Positions 27,963 through 36,476 are shown, numbered from the stretch's first letter. The stretch is DNA of 64,000 nt from Pacificimonas pallii (GCF_019204005.1 NZ_JAGSPA010000002.1:620001-684000), one strand, 5' to 3'. Numbers and translations: made by a program. Notes: a model not told the origin generated them from the letters alone.

Positions 27963-29312
27963 TCAGGCCATCTTGCGGCGCCGACGCAGACCAAGGCCAA
28001 GAAGGCCAAGGCCCAGCAGCCCGATGGCACCCGGTGCCGGAACATCGCCCGGTGGTGGTGGTGGTGGTGGCGAGATGCCCGGTGCGAAGGTCGCACCGCC
28101 ATAGGTGAAGTAGCTGTCAGCCTGCGCGCCGCCACCGAGCATCACGAGAAATTCGCTATCCGCGGTCAGGTCGAAGAGACCGAGCGGCAAATCGACAACG
28201 CCGCGGGCAAAGCCGGACATGCCAATCGCCGTGAAGCCCGAAACGTCAACAGCGACACCATCAAGCATCAGCGAATTGAGATCGGCGAGGCCAATCACGA
28301 TGGACGCGTAATTCTCGTTGAACGCCTGGGCGCCGTCGGGCGTGGCAAGGCGGTATTCCGCAAGCCAGCTGTCGGCCCCCGGAACCATCGAAAACGCCGG
28401 ATCGGTCAACTGACCGCTTCTTCCCGTGCCGATCAGATATTGAGCCACGGCGACATCCGCCGTGGCGGTAACGCGCGAGCCACTATTGCCAGACTGGCTG
28501 AATTCATGGACCTCGCCAGCATCCAGCGTGGCGACGACAACGCCGTTGACGCTGACCTGGGTATTGTCGACAGTCGCGATTACGCGAACAAGATCCTCGC
28601 CCACAGCGCCGCCAGCCGCATCGGAAGCGGCCACGTAATATTCGTTGCTGAGGCGATCGGTCGGGATCATCTGCTCGATCAGAAGATCGCAGGCCACGCG
28701 GCCGACCGGGACCTGAGCGCATTCATGGCCAGAGGAAACGGCGACGTCCTTATCCGATGACACAAAGGAGCCCGTCAGATCGGTGGAACCACCGGTATAT
28801 TTGTAAGTTTCGCCGGCCTGCAGGGTCTGGACAATCGGGGCACCACCTTTTGGCGTGAAGGTGATCGTCGTATTGTCCTCGACGGCCTGGATCATCACCT
28901 GGCTACCCTCGCCAATGGAGCCACCCTGGCTGGCAATGACATAGTCGGTACCAAGTGAACCACGCTCCAGAATATATGCCATGTCGGTCGTTGCGCTGGC
29001 GCGGTTCACGAAATAGGCGGCGAGTGGATCGGCGGAACTGATCTGAAATCCCGTATTGCGAACGCCGGTACCGGACTGTTGATACTGATTTGGCAGGAAC
29101 TGGTTAAAAAAACCGTCCCCGTTCAAAACCACGTTCTCGCTAAAACCGGCATTATTGGTGATCGTAGCCATCTGGCCGGATGCCCCGAACAGGAACACCG
29201 AGGCGTTTGGCGAATGGAAATTAGAGTTAAAATCGAAATAAAGCGCGGCTGCGTTGGTCGTGGTGCTGCCGAGCAGTCCGGCGGCGGCGGCCGCTAGAAT
29301 TTTGGCTTTCAT
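27963..29312 (-). CDS. IgGFc-binding-like PEP-CTERM sorting domain protein
   Basis: The 449-residue exported protein has a signal peptide, then a long region (about 28-340) with the pattern of IgGFc-binding N-terminal domains: SVFLFGASGQMATITN, DPLAAYFVNR, LERGSLGTDYVIASQGG, EDNTTITFTPKGG, DLTGSFVSSDKDVAVSSGHEC and ACDLLIEQMIP. A polyproline linker (about 415-422) leads to the C-terminal sorting signal VPAPGAIGLLGLGLLGLG plus RRRRK. PEP-CTERM tails are cut by exosortase and the proteins are linked to surface or exopolysaccharide. GGAGGG lies 7 nt before the ATG. A sigma-54 type promoter lies upstream and a terminator downstream, so it is a single-gene unit. Confidence 0.85.
   Translation of the reverse strand: MKAKILAAAAAGLLGSTTTNAAALYFDFNSNFHSPNASVFLFGASGQMATITNNAGFSENVVLNGDGFFNQFLPNQYQQSGTGVRNTGFQISSADPLAAYFVNRASATTDMAYILERGSLGTDYVIASQGGSIGEGSQVMIQAVEDNTTITFTPKGGAPIVQTLQAGETYKYTGGSTDLTGSFVSSDKDVAVSSGHECAQVPVGRVACDLLIEQMIPTDRLSNEYYVAASDAAGGAVGEDLVRVIATVDNTQVSVNGVVVATLDAGEVHEFSQSGNSGSRVTATADVAVAQYLIGTGRSGQLTDPAFSMVPGADSWLAEYRLATPDGAQAFNENYASIVIGLADLNSLMLDGVAVDVSGFTAIGMSGFARGVVDLPLGLFDLTADSEFLVMLGGGAQADSYFTYGGATFAPGISPPPPPPPGDVPAPGAIGLLGLGLLGLGLRRRRKMA
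28044..28070 (-). repeat. Trinucleotide CCA/CCG tract coding for the polyproline linker
   Basis: A run of CCA codons ending in CCG (GGTGGT... on the plus strand) encodes the seven-proline spacer before the PEP-CTERM tail. Slippage would lengthen or shorten the spacer without shifting frame. Confidence 0.75.
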
Positions 29313-29376
29313 GTGGAAGCCCTCCGTTGAAAGTTGAGTTCAAACAGGAGAAGATACGCTCTCGGCTGACCGGGTA

Positions 29377-29392
29377 AGCAATAACCGTGCCG
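29377..29392 (-). promoter_or_regulatory. Sigma-54 (RpoN) -24/-12 promoter of the PEP-CTERM gene
   Basis: The minus strand reads CGGCACGGTTATTGCT. The -24 GG and -12 GC are exactly 12 nt apart, and the only departure from TGGCACG-N4-TTGCT is the first base. The predicted start site is near 29366, leaving a leader of about 54 nt with a strong GGAGGG. Further upstream (about 29475-29515) are short dyads such as CGGAA-N11-TTCCG that could bind an enhancer protein. In exosortase systems PEP-CTERM genes are known to be served by the PrsK/PrsR sigma-54 pathway, which fits. Confidence 0.7.
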
Positions 29393-29526
29393 TTTTTCGC
29401 TACTCTGAATAAGACGCTATTTTATAGCTTGAAAAAACCATTGCCGCGGCGTGGCGCGTTTTGGCTGAACCGGAAATGTAAAATATTCCGACACAGGAAA
29501 AGTGGAACTTTACCTTGGACTTCCGG

Positions 29527-31470
29527 TCAGGCGCGGACGCCCCGCTCGACGCCAAGATCGTTGTGGCGAAGCGCCTCAAGGACCTTTTTGACGATCGCCT
29601 CGGCGTCCAGTTCCGCCTCCCGGTACTGTTTGGCGGGATCATCGTGATCCTGAAACACATCCGGCAGGCGCATCGTGCGAATTTTCAGACCCGCATCGAG
29701 GAGCCCCGTGTCACTTGCGAGCGTCAGGACATGCGCGCCAAGGCCGCCAATCGCGGCCTCTTCCACCGTGACGACGATATCGTGCGTGGTCGCAAGTCTG
29801 CGGATCAGCTGTTCGTCCAGCGGTTTGACGAACCGCAGGTCGGCAACAGTCGTCGATAATCCCTTCGCATCGAGTTCGTCAGCGGCCTTCATCGCTTCAT
29901 GGAGGCGGGTGCCCAGCGACAGGATCGCGACCTTATTGCCCTCGCGGACCACCCTGCCCTTGCCGATCTCAAGCCTGATCGGGGTGTCGGGAAGGTCGAT
30001 GCCCGTGCCGTTGCCGCGCGGATAACGGAACGCGATGGGACCGTCATCATATTCGGCGGCGGTGTAGGTCATGTGCACCAGCTCCGCCTCATCCGCGGGG
30101 GACATGACGATCATGTTTGGCAATGTCGCCAGATAGGTAAGGTCGAAGCTGCCCGCATGGGTCGCGCCATCGGCACCGACAAGGCCCGCCCGGTCAATGG
30201 CGAAACGCACAGGCAGGTTCTGGATGCAGACATCGTGCACGACCTGATCATAGGCCCGTTGCAGGAAGGTCGAGTAGATCGCCGCGAAGGGCCGCATGCC
30301 CTGCGCGGCAAGCCCGGCGGCAAAGGTCACGCCGTGCTGTTCGGCGATGCCGACGTCGAACGCGCGGTCGGGATGAGCCTTTGCGAATTTGTCGACGCCA
30401 GTGCCGGACGGCATGGCGGCGGTAATGGCGCAGATCCGCCCGTCAGTCTCCGCAAGCTTCGCCAGCGTTTCGCCAAAGACGTTCTGGTAGGAAGGCGGCC
30501 CCTTGGTCTTGGGCGCCATTTCACCGGAAATCACGTCGAATTTCGTGACGCCGTGATATTTGTCCGCGCTCGCCTCCGCAGGCGCGTAGCCATGGCCCTT
30601 TTTGGTGACGACGTGCACCAGGATCGGGCCCTGTTCGCTGTCGCGCACATTTTCCAGCACGGGAATCAGATGGTCGAGATTGTGCCCGTCGATCGGGCCG
30701 ACATAGTAGAAGCCAAGCTCCTCAAACAGCGTGCCGCCGGTTGCCATGCCGCGGGCATATTCCTCCGCCTTCGCCGCGGCGCTGTGGACGCGGCGGTGCA
30801 GCTTCTTCGTAACGCGCTTGGCAAGGCTGCGCAGGCCGAGATATTCCGACGAAGACACCGCGCGCGCCAGATAGGCGCTGAGGCCGCCAACGGGCGGCGC
30901 GATGGACATGTCATTGTCGTTCAGGATGACGATCAGGCGATTGCCCGCCTGCTGCGCATTGTTCATCGCCTCATACGCCATGCCCGCCGACATGGCGCCA
31001 TCGCCGATGACGGCGATGCCCTTGCCCGGATTGCCGGACAGCTTGTTGGCGACCGCGAAGCCGAGCGCCGAGGAAATGGACGTGGAGGAATGCGCCGCGC
31101 CGAAAGGATCATATTCGCTTTCGGAACGCTTGGTGAAACCGCTGATCCCGCCGCCCTGCCGGATGGTGCGCATCTGTTCGCGGCGACCTGTGAGGATCTT
31201 GTGCGGATAGGCCTGATGGCCGACATCCCAGATCAGGCGGTCCTCGGGCGTGTTGAAGATATAATGCAGCGCGACCGACAGTTCCACGACGCCAAGACCA
31301 GCACCAAGATGTCCGCCCGTCTGGCTGACCGCGTCGATCATGTCCGCGCGCACTTCATCGGATAATTGGCGCAGTTGTTCGGGTCTCAGCTTGCGCAGGT
31401 CGGCAGGTACGTCAACATGATCAAGAAGCGGCGTTTCAGGACGCGATGTCAAAAGGGTTTCCTCAAGCAA
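29527..31470 (-). CDS. dxs: 1-deoxy-D-xylulose-5-phosphate synthase
   Basis: Dxs joins pyruvate and glyceraldehyde 3-phosphate, using ThDP, in the first step of the MEP isoprenoid pathway, which also feeds carotenoid and quinone synthesis. The 647-residue protein has the ThDP/Mg motif [17 protein letters not shown]...[23 protein letters not shown]-like residues ([16 protein letters not shown]) and the catalytic Glu in [17 protein letters not shown]. Length is normal. It is transcribed leftward, with the PEP-CTERM gene downstream under its own promoter. No strong terminator is seen between them. Confidence 0.97.
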   Translation of the reverse strand: MLEETLLTSRPETPLLDHVDVPADLRKLRPEQLRQLSDEVRADMIDAVSQTGGHLGAGLGVVELSVALHYIFNTPEDRLIWDVGHQAYPHKILTGRREQMRTIRQGGGISGFTKRSESEYDPFGAAHSSTSISSALGFAVANKLSGNPGKGIAVIGDGAMSAGMAYEAMNNAQQAGNRLIVILNDNDMSIAPPVGGLSAYLARAVSSSEYLGLRSLAKRVTKKLHRRVHSAAAKAEEYARGMATGGTLFEELGFYYVGPIDGHNLDHLIPVLENVRDSEQGPILVHVVTKKGHGYAPAEASADKYHGVTKFDVISGEMAPKTKGPPSYQNVFGETLAKLAETDGRICAITAAMPSGTGVDKFAKAHPDRAFDVGIAEQHGVTFAAGLAAQGMRPFAAIYSTFLQRAYDQVVHDVCIQNLPVRFAIDRAGLVGADGATHAGSFDLTYLATLPNMIVMSPADEAELVHMTYTAAEYDDGPIAFRYPRGNGTGIDLPDTPIRLEIGKGRVVREGNKVAILSLGTRLHEAMKAADELDAKGLSTTVADLRFVKPLDEQLIRRLATTHDIVVTVEEAAIGGLGAHVLTLASDTGLLDAGLKIRTMRLPDVFQDHDDPAKQYREAELDAEAIVKKVLEALRHNDLGVERGVRA

Positions 31471-31575
31471 TTTGGCACGCTTGTTAACCGCCGCGCCCGG
31501 CTTTGTCGAACGCGCTTTGTGTCTCAGGGCTCGGGACGGATTGGCGCGCGTGGGAGATGCGCACCGGCCGCACGG

Positions 31576-32031
31576 CTAGGCAGCGCAGCTTTTGCAGGTG
31601 CCCCTGACCTCCATAACCGGATTGGCGGGCCGAAACCCCGTGTCCAATGCACGCGAACGCATGGAATTGGCGAGTTCGTCATCGTCGAGATGCGTAATCG
31701 CACCACAATCGTCGCAGATCAGAAAGATGCAGTCATGCACGCAGTCGGGATGCGCATTCGCCACATAAGCATTCTGTGTCTCGACACGCTTGGCAAGATT
31801 GTTGTCCACGAAGAGGTCGAGGATGCGATAGACGCTGTTGGGGGCGACGCGTTTGCCGCGCGTTTTGGAAACCGCATCGGCGATGTCGTAGGCGCTCGCA
31901 GGCCCTCTGGTCCTTGCCAGCGCGTCGAAGATGAGCGCGCGCATTTCGGTCCACTGCTCGCCCGCACGGGTCAGCGCGCCCCTGGCGGCATCGGCAAGGG
32001 CCTCGCCCCTATATTCATGATGTCCTGACAT
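31576..32031 (-). CDS. Fur-family regulator, Zur-like
   Basis: The 151-residue protein, from the ATG at 32031, has the Fur-family winged helix (SAYDIADAVSKTRGKRVAPN and VYRILDLFVDNNL) and the dimer domain with HDCIFLICDDCG and a final CKSC. These two CxxC pairs form the structural zinc site of Fur and Zur proteins. The HPDCVHDC pattern and the neighbouring MerC-like gene favour a zinc-sensing (Zur) over an iron-sensing role, but that is inference. The open frame extends far upstream without homology. A weak AGG precedes this ATG. Confidence 0.8.
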   Translation of the reverse strand: MSGHHEYRGEALADAARGALTRAGEQWTEMRALIFDALARTRGPASAYDIADAVSKTRGKRVAPNSVYRILDLFVDNNLAKRVETQNAYVANAHPDCVHDCIFLICDDCGAITHLDDDELANSMRSRALDTGFRPANPVMEVRGTCKSCAA

Positions 32032-32078
32032 GACCTGATTATCGTCCTTCACGGGCCAGCCCGCAAGGGCGCGCGGGA

Positions 32079-32477
32079 TCAGCCCCGCTTTGGATGCGCC
32101 CAACGCATATTGAGCGCATGCGCGATGGCGACCAGAATGACGCCGAGAATGGTCAGCACAATCTCCCGCGGCCCATGTCCGGCAAGAAGTGCGCCGCCCA
32201 TGGCGCCCACACCGAAACTGCCGACGGCGACAGCCTCCCACCGGCCATGGCTGACGGCCCCGCCAACCAGCGCGACCACCGCCAGCGGCACCGCGATGGC
32301 AAGGCCCCATTGATGTACATTATGACCCAGTACCGCCGTACCGGACGCCGCCACAAAGGCCATGAACAGCGCGCCAATCAGACAGTGCACAAGGCAGAGG
32401 CCGGAAAGGCCGATCGCAAAGCGATCCAGATAGACGTTGAACCGGCGGGCCATGATGGCGGAGATATAGTGTATCAT
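32079..32477 (-). CDS. MerC-domain membrane protein
   Basis: This roughly 132-residue inner-membrane protein has four hydrophobic helices. The motif LDRFAIGLSGLCLVHCLIGA carries the two cysteines characteristic of MerC-type metal transport proteins. In sphingomonads such genes are often found beside zinc-responsive Fur-family genes, so it may move zinc or another metal rather than mercury. There is no mercury resistance operon here. GTG (32483) and ATGs at 32477 and 32453 are all possible starts. A palindrome-like GATACACTATATC covers the first codons. Confidence 0.7.
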   Translation of the reverse strand: MIHYISAIMARRFNVYLDRFAIGLSGLCLVHCLIGALFMAFVAASGTAVLGHNVHQWGLAIAVPLAVVALVGGAVSHGRWEAVAVGSFGVGAMGGALLAGHGPREIVLTILGVILVAIAHALNMRWAHPKRG

Positions 32478-32580
32478 TCGCACCGCCGCAAGAGATCAAG
32501 CGGCGCTTCCGGTCAATTCCATGGCACGCGACAATTCACGCGTCTTGGTGTGTCAGGCTTCAGCGGTTAAGTGCCGCCAG

Positions 32581-33627
32581 ATGAGCATGTCGAGCGCGAT
32601 CACATCACCACCGCCACCAGCACCGGCAACCACCCGGCCAAGAGCCATTGCCGCCTGGCTTTCCGCCGTGGCGGCGATCGTCGTGCTGATGGTGGTCGTT
32701 GGCGGCATTACGCGCCTGACCGAGTCCGGCCTGTCCATGGTTCGCTGGGAACCTGTGACAGGCATCGTTCCGCCGCTGAGTGAAAGCGGCTGGCAGGCGG
32801 AATTCGCCGATTATAAGGCGTCACCCGAATATCGTTACAAAAATGCCGGTATGTCGCTGGCAGAATATAAGAACATCTATTTCTGGGAATGGGCGCACCG
32901 GCTGCTGGGCCGCTTCATCGGACTGGCATTCGCGCTGCCGCTGATATGGTTCTGGGCGAAAAAGCAGATTCCCGAAGGCTATAAGCCGCGCCTGGTCGCC
33001 CTGCTGGCGCTTGGCGGCCTGCAGGGTGTTATCGGCTGGTGGATGGTGAAGTCGGGCCTTGCGGACGTGCCCGACGTTTCGCACCTGCGCCTCGCGGTGC
33101 ACCTGAACCTCGCCTTCTTTATCATCGCCGCGCTGATCTGGACGGCGAGCGACCTGATCCGGGGACATGCGCGCATCACGGCACTGGCGGCCGCGGCGTT
33201 CATCGCGCTGTTCATCCAGACGGTATTGGGGGCGTTCGTCGCGGGCATGGACGCGGGGCATATTTATGCCGAATGGCCGGGCATGGGCGGGGAGTTCTTT
33301 CCCGACCATCCCGAATGGATCGCGCCCGCATGGCGCAATGTCGTCGATAACCCCGTCATCGTGCAATGGCTTCACCGCTGGTGGGCGTTCATTGCCGCCG
33401 GCCTGTTGATCGCCCTGTCCGTGGCGGCGATGAAGCGCGGATCGCGCCGGACGCCGATCGCGCTCAAGCTCCTGCTGGTCGCGCAGATCATACTTGGAAT
33501 CATGACGCTGATGTCCGGTGTCGAATTGTGGATCGCGGCGACACATCAGGGCGTGGCCGCGCTTATCATCTGGTGCGCGGCGGCGTGCGCCCACCGTATC
33601 GGCGAACCCAAAGGAGTAGCGGCATGA
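32581..33627 (+). CDS. ctaA: Heme A synthase (COX15/CtaA)
   Basis: This enzyme oxidises heme O to heme A for cytochrome aa3-type oxidases. The 348-residue product has about eight membrane helices and conserved heme-ligand histidines in EWAHRLLGR, HLRLAVHLNLAF, QWLHRWWA and ATHQGVAAL. The ESGLSMVRWEPVTGI and IYFWEWAHR segments are typical of type 2 COX15 proteins of alphaproteobacteria. The ATG at 32581 is chosen because the preceding 20 codons lack homology; an ATG two codons later is equally possible. Its stop overlaps the DUF2237 start (ATGA). Confidence 0.94.
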   Translation: MSMSSAITSPPPPAPATTRPRAIAAWLSAVAAIVVLMVVVGGITRLTESGLSMVRWEPVTGIVPPLSESGWQAEFADYKASPEYRYKNAGMSLAEYKNIYFWEWAHRLLGRFIGLAFALPLIWFWAKKQIPEGYKPRLVALLALGGLQGVIGWWMVKSGLADVPDVSHLRLAVHLNLAFFIIAALIWTASDLIRGHARITALAAAAFIALFIQTVLGAFVAGMDAGHIYAEWPGMGGEFFPDHPEWIAPAWRNVVDNPVIVQWLHRWWAFIAAGLLIALSVAAMKRGSRRTPIALKLLLVAQIILGIMTLMSGVELWIAATHQGVAALIIWCAAACAHRIGEPKGVAA

Positions 33628-34007
33628 GCAAGGGAGACGTTAAGAACGTCATTGGCGGCAAGCTTGCCGATTGCAGTCACGACCCGCTGACCGGCTGGCA
33701 CCGCGATGGCTGCTGTCATTCCATCGATGAGGATATCGGCAATCACAGTGTCTGCGCCGTGATGACGGACGAGTTCCTGGCCTTTTCAAAGGCCGCGGGA
33801 AACGATCTGTCGACGCCGCGCCCCGAATTCCTGTTCCCCGGACTGAAAGCCGGCGATCAATGGTGCGTCTGCGCGGCCCGGTGGGAAGAGGCGCGCCAGG
33901 GCGGTGCCGCGCCGCTGGTCATGCTTGCCGCGACGCACGAACGGGCGCTGGAAGTGTTGCAATTGGGGCATTTACAGGCACATGCGGCGGACGAAGCCGA
34001 CGCCTGA
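33624..34007 (+). CDS. DUF2237 family protein
   Basis: The 127-residue soluble protein has the family pattern: NVIGGKLADCSHDPLTGWHRDGCC near the start, then HSVCAVMTDEFLAFSKAAGNDLSTP and GDQWCVCAARWEEA. The conserved cysteines are characteristic. Its biochemical role is not established. AAGGAG lies 7 nt before the ATG at 33624, which overlaps the ctaA stop, so the two genes are translated together. Confidence 0.88.
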   Translation: MSKGDVKNVIGGKLADCSHDPLTGWHRDGCCHSIDEDIGNHSVCAVMTDEFLAFSKAAGNDLSTPRPEFLFPGLKAGDQWCVCAARWEEARQGGAAPLVMLAATHERALEVLQLGHLQAHAADEADA

Positions 34008-34107
34008 GTCCGGCCCGTTGATCCCAATGAGGTATTATTTTACCACATTCGCAACTTACCTTAATCCTTGATCTTTTTCGCGGCTTGCGGCATATGATGC
34101 GCATAAA

Positions 34108-34140
34108 GCGGGCGGCTTCGGCTGCCCGCCTTTTGTTTTT
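34108..34140 (+). terminator. Hairpin plus U-tract in the rplM leader (possible attenuator)
   Basis: A GC-rich stem (GCGGGCGGC / GCTGCCCGC with one G-U pair) with a TTCG tetraloop is followed by CTTTTGTTTTT, a textbook intrinsic terminator. It ends only 18 nt before the rplM ATG. It may end the upstream ctaA-DUF2237 transcript or control rplM-rpsI. A smaller hairpin lies just before it (about 34087-34103). Confidence 0.65.
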
Positions 34141-34157
34141 CAACAAGGAATCCATTC

Positions 34158-34631
34158 ATGTACGGCAAGCAGACCGCTTCTTTGAAAGCGGGCGAGATCG
34201 AAAAGAAATGGGTGCTGATCGATGCGGAGAACCTCGTCGTGGGTCGCCTCGCCTCCATCATTGCGCTCCGCCTGCGCGGCAAGCACAAGGCGAGCTACAC
34301 CCCCCACATGGATTGCGGTGACAATGTCATCGTCATCAATGCGGACAAGGTGCGTTTCACCGGCAACAAGCTGACCGACAAGGTCTATTACCGGCACACC
34401 GGCTATCCCGGCGGCATCAAGGAAACGACGCCCGCGAAAATCCTGGAAGGCAGGTTTCCGGAACGCGTGCTGGTGAAAGCTGTCGAACGCATGATTCCCG
34501 ACGGACCGCTCGGCCGCCAGCAGATGCGCAACCTGCGTGTCTTCGCCGGTACAGAACATAGTCATGACGCGCAGTCGCCCGAAGTCCTCGACGTCGCCGC
34601 GATGAACCGCAAGAACAAGGTGGGCAAGTAA
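34158..34631 (+). CDS. rplM: 50S ribosomal protein L13
   Basis: The 157-residue protein has typical L13 segments: [47 protein letters not shown] and [25 protein letters not shown] lies 10 nt before the ATG. rpsI follows after a single base, the usual L13-S9 operon. Its leader holds a terminator-like hairpin. Confidence 0.98.
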   Translation: MYGKQTASLKAGEIEKKWVLIDAENLVVGRLASIIALRLRGKHKASYTPHMDCGDNVIVINADKVRFTGNKLTDKVYYRHTGYPGGIKETTPAKILEGRFPERVLVKAVERMIPDGPLGRQQMRNLRVFAGTEHSHDAQSPEVLDVAAMNRKNKVGK

Positions 34632-34632
34632 G

Positions 34633-35217
34633 ATGGCAGAAGAGAAAAAGGGTCTGGAAGACCTGAAGGAACTGCAGAAGGAAGCCGCAGCAGCGCCTGC
34701 CGCCGCCCCGGCCGCCGATGCGAACGCCGCCGCGCCTGCCGGTGCAGCCGATACGTCCGCTCCCGCCGTGCAGCACGAGGACCCCAATGCCGTCAACGCG
34801 GCCGTTCTGCGTGAGAAGAAGGTCGACGAATATGGCCGCGCCTATGCCACCGGCCGCCGCAAGGATGCCGTTGCGCGCGTCTGGCTGAAGCCCGGCAAGG
34901 GCACCATCACGGTCAATGGCCGCGATCAGGGCAAATATTTCGCCCGTCCGACGCTGCGCCTGGTGATCAATCAGCCGTTCGAAATCGCCCAGCGCAAGGG
35001 GCAGTATGACATTGTCGCCACGGTTTCGGGCGGCGGTCTGTCCGGTCAGGCGGGCGCGGTGCTGCACGGCATCGCCCAGGCCCTGACGCGCATGGAACCG
35101 GAACTGCGCACCGAGATCAAGCGCGCCGGCTTCCTGACCCGCGACAGCCGCGTCGTCGAGCGTAAGAAATATGGCCGCGCCAAGGCCCGCAAGAGCTTCC
35201 AGTTCTCGAAGCGCTAA
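34633..35217 (+). CDS. rpsI: 30S ribosomal protein S9 with N-terminal extension
   Basis: The C-terminal 130 residues are an ordinary S9, from [15 protein letters not shown] near residue 70 to the final [11 protein letters not shown] whose tail reaches the P-site tRNA. The first 60 or so residues are an extra Ala/Pro/acidic segment preceded by a short charged helix ([15 protein letters not shown]), probably disordered. Similar extensions occur in some alphaproteobacteria. The start one base after the rplM stop is fixed by operon spacing. Confidence 0.96.
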   Translation: MAEEKKGLEDLKELQKEAAAAPAAAPAADANAAAPAGAADTSAPAVQHEDPNAVNAAVLREKKVDEYGRAYATGRRKDAVARVWLKPGKGTITVNGRDQGKYFARPTLRLVINQPFEIAQRKGQYDIVATVSGGGLSGQAGAVLHGIAQALTRMEPELRTEIKRAGFLTRDSRVVERKKYGRAKARKSFQFSKR

Positions 35218-35243
35218 TCCGCAAACCGAGAATATTGCTCAGA

Positions 35244-35286
35244 AAAAAAGGGGCGGGTCACTGGAAGGTGGCCCGCCCCTTTTCTT
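35244..35286 (+). terminator. Rho-independent terminator of rplM-rpsI
   Basis: The arms AAGGGGCGGGTCAC and GTGGCCCGCCCCTT form a strong stem with a 7-nt loop, followed by TTTCTTT, 27 nt after the rpsI stop. The A-run on its left side means it may also work for leftward transcripts. Confidence 0.85.
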
Positions 35287-35334
35287 TGGGGATATGTCCA
35301 TGCGGCTGAAACTATCACCGTTCAGACAAGACTA

Positions 35335-35352
35335 CTGACACGATGGTGTCAG
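35335..35352. promoter_or_regulatory. 18-bp perfect dyad upstream of the VOC/WYL operon
   Basis: CTGACAC-GATG-GTGTCAG is a perfect 7-bp inverted repeat 51 nt before the VOC gene start. Its position and symmetry suggest an operator, most simply for the WYL regulator encoded in the same operon. A nearby TGACA at 35361-35365 repeats part of the motif. Confidence 0.45.
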
Positions 35353-35403
35353 GAGGGCTATGACAGGAGAGGCTTGTTCAAAACAGAAAAAAGGAACAAG
35401 CGA

Positions 35404-35781
35404 ATGACTGAAGCGAACCCCGGACAGATCGTCTTTACCGAAATCCCCGCCGCCAATCCCGAACGGGCCCGCAGGTTCTACGAAGCCCTGTTGCAGGACG
35501 GGCTGGTCGAAGACCGAACCGGTCCCAATCCCATCTGGATGCTTCCCCAAGCGCCTAGCGGCTACGCCACGGGACATATCTATCCCGGACAACCGGCAAA
35601 AAACGGCGAGGGGATTACCGCGCATCTTGCCGTGACCGATGACCTGGCCGATGTCATGAAGCGTGTTAAGGATGCCGGCGGTGAAGTGGTGTCGGACATC
35701 GTCGACATTCCCGTCGGCTCGTTCTTTTACGCCAAGGATACGGAAGGCAATAGTCTGGGCCTTTTCAAATATAAGAGCTGA
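35404..35781 (+). CDS. VOC (glyoxalase/bleomycin resistance) family protein
   Basis: This 125-residue protein has the paired beta-alpha-beta-beta-beta modules of the vicinal oxygen chelate fold: FTEIPAANPERARRFYEALL at the start and GSFFYAKDTEGNSLGLFKYK at the end. Acidic residues in VFTEIP and DTEGN may be metal ligands. The substrate is unknown. AAGGAA stands 7 nt before the ATG at 35404. The stop overlaps the start of the WYL regulator by one base, so the two are co-expressed. Confidence 0.85.
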   Translation: MTEANPGQIVFTEIPAANPERARRFYEALLQDGLVEDRTGPNPIWMLPQAPSGYATGHIYPGQPAKNGEGITAHLAVTDDLADVMKRVKDAGGEVVSDIVDIPVGSFFYAKDTEGNSLGLFKYKS

Positions 35782-36476
35782 TGCGCCGCGCCGACCGCCT
35801 TTTCCAGATCGTGCAGTATCTGCGGGGCGGTCGGCTTGTCACCGCAGCAATGCTCGCGGAGCGGCTGGAGGTTTCGGAACGCACCATTTACCGCGACATT
35901 GCCGACCTGCAGTCCACCGGCGTGCCGGTCGATGGCGAAGCGGGCGTCGGCTATGTCCTGCGCAGCGGCTATGACCTGCCACCGCTGATGTTCACGCGGG
36001 ACGAGATCGTTGCCCTGGTGGCTGGCCTTCGAATGGTGAACTCCTGGGGCGGAATGAGCATGGCGCGCGCCGCCGTGGAAGCGATGGTGAAGATCGAGTC
36101 CGTCCTGCCGGAAGCGCTGCGGGGCCGCGTCGCCGATACGAGAATTTTCGCGCCGCCGATGAACCTGAGCGAAGATGTGCGCAAATTGATCGACGTGATC
36201 GAAGCGGCAATCGCGAACCGCGAAATTCTGCGTTTCGATTATGAAGATCAGCATGGCAACCAGACCAGCCGCCAGGTGCATCCGCTCGGCCTGTGGTTCT
36301 GGGGCAAGGTCTGGACGCTGGTGTCCTGGTGCGAAACGCGGCAGGATTTCCGGATGTTTCGGCTGGATCGTACCATCGGACTGGCCGCAACGGGCGGGAC
36401 GTTCACACCAGTCGCCGAACGTTCGCTTGCCGCATGCCTGCGCCAGTATGAAACGGAGTGCGGACCGCAGGACTGA
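35781..36476 (+). CDS. YafY-type HTH/WYL-domain transcriptional regulator
   Basis: The 231-residue protein has an N-terminal helix-turn-helix (LVTAAMLAERLEVSERTIYRDI with the DeoR-like recognition helix, about 18-45) and a WYL domain (about 140-225, ILRFDYEDQHG, HPLGLWFWGKVWTLVSWCE, FRMFRLDRT). The first residue of the W-Y-L name pattern is varied here. Such regulators sense small ligands or nucleic acid fragments. It is coupled to the VOC gene and may act at the dyad 35335-35352. Confidence 0.88.
   Translation: MRRADRLFQIVQYLRGGRLVTAAMLAERLEVSERTIYRDIADLQSTGVPVDGEAGVGYVLRSGYDLPPLMFTRDEIVALVAGLRMVNSWGGMSMARAAVEAMVKIESVLPEALRGRVADTRIFAPPMNLSEDVRKLIDVIEAAIANREILRFDYEDQHGNQTSRQVHPLGLWFWGKVWTLVSWCETRQDFRMFRLDRTIGLAATGGTFTPVAERSLAACLRQYETECGPQD

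Noticed and set aside
27878-28135. N-terminal extension of the tlyA frame with a run of six histidines
   Set aside because: The run is a by-product of the polyproline-coding tract of the PEP-CTERM gene read in another frame, and the extension crosses that gene's terminator.
29899-31365. Plus-strand open frame of about 488 codons inside dxs
   Set aside because: Shadow of dxs on the opposite strand; composition is typical of antisense frames and no domain is seen.
32463-32475. Palindrome-like GATACACTATATC over the merC start as a Zur operator
   Set aside because: Symmetry is imperfect and it does not clearly match a known Zur box; the overlap with coding sequence makes chance likely.
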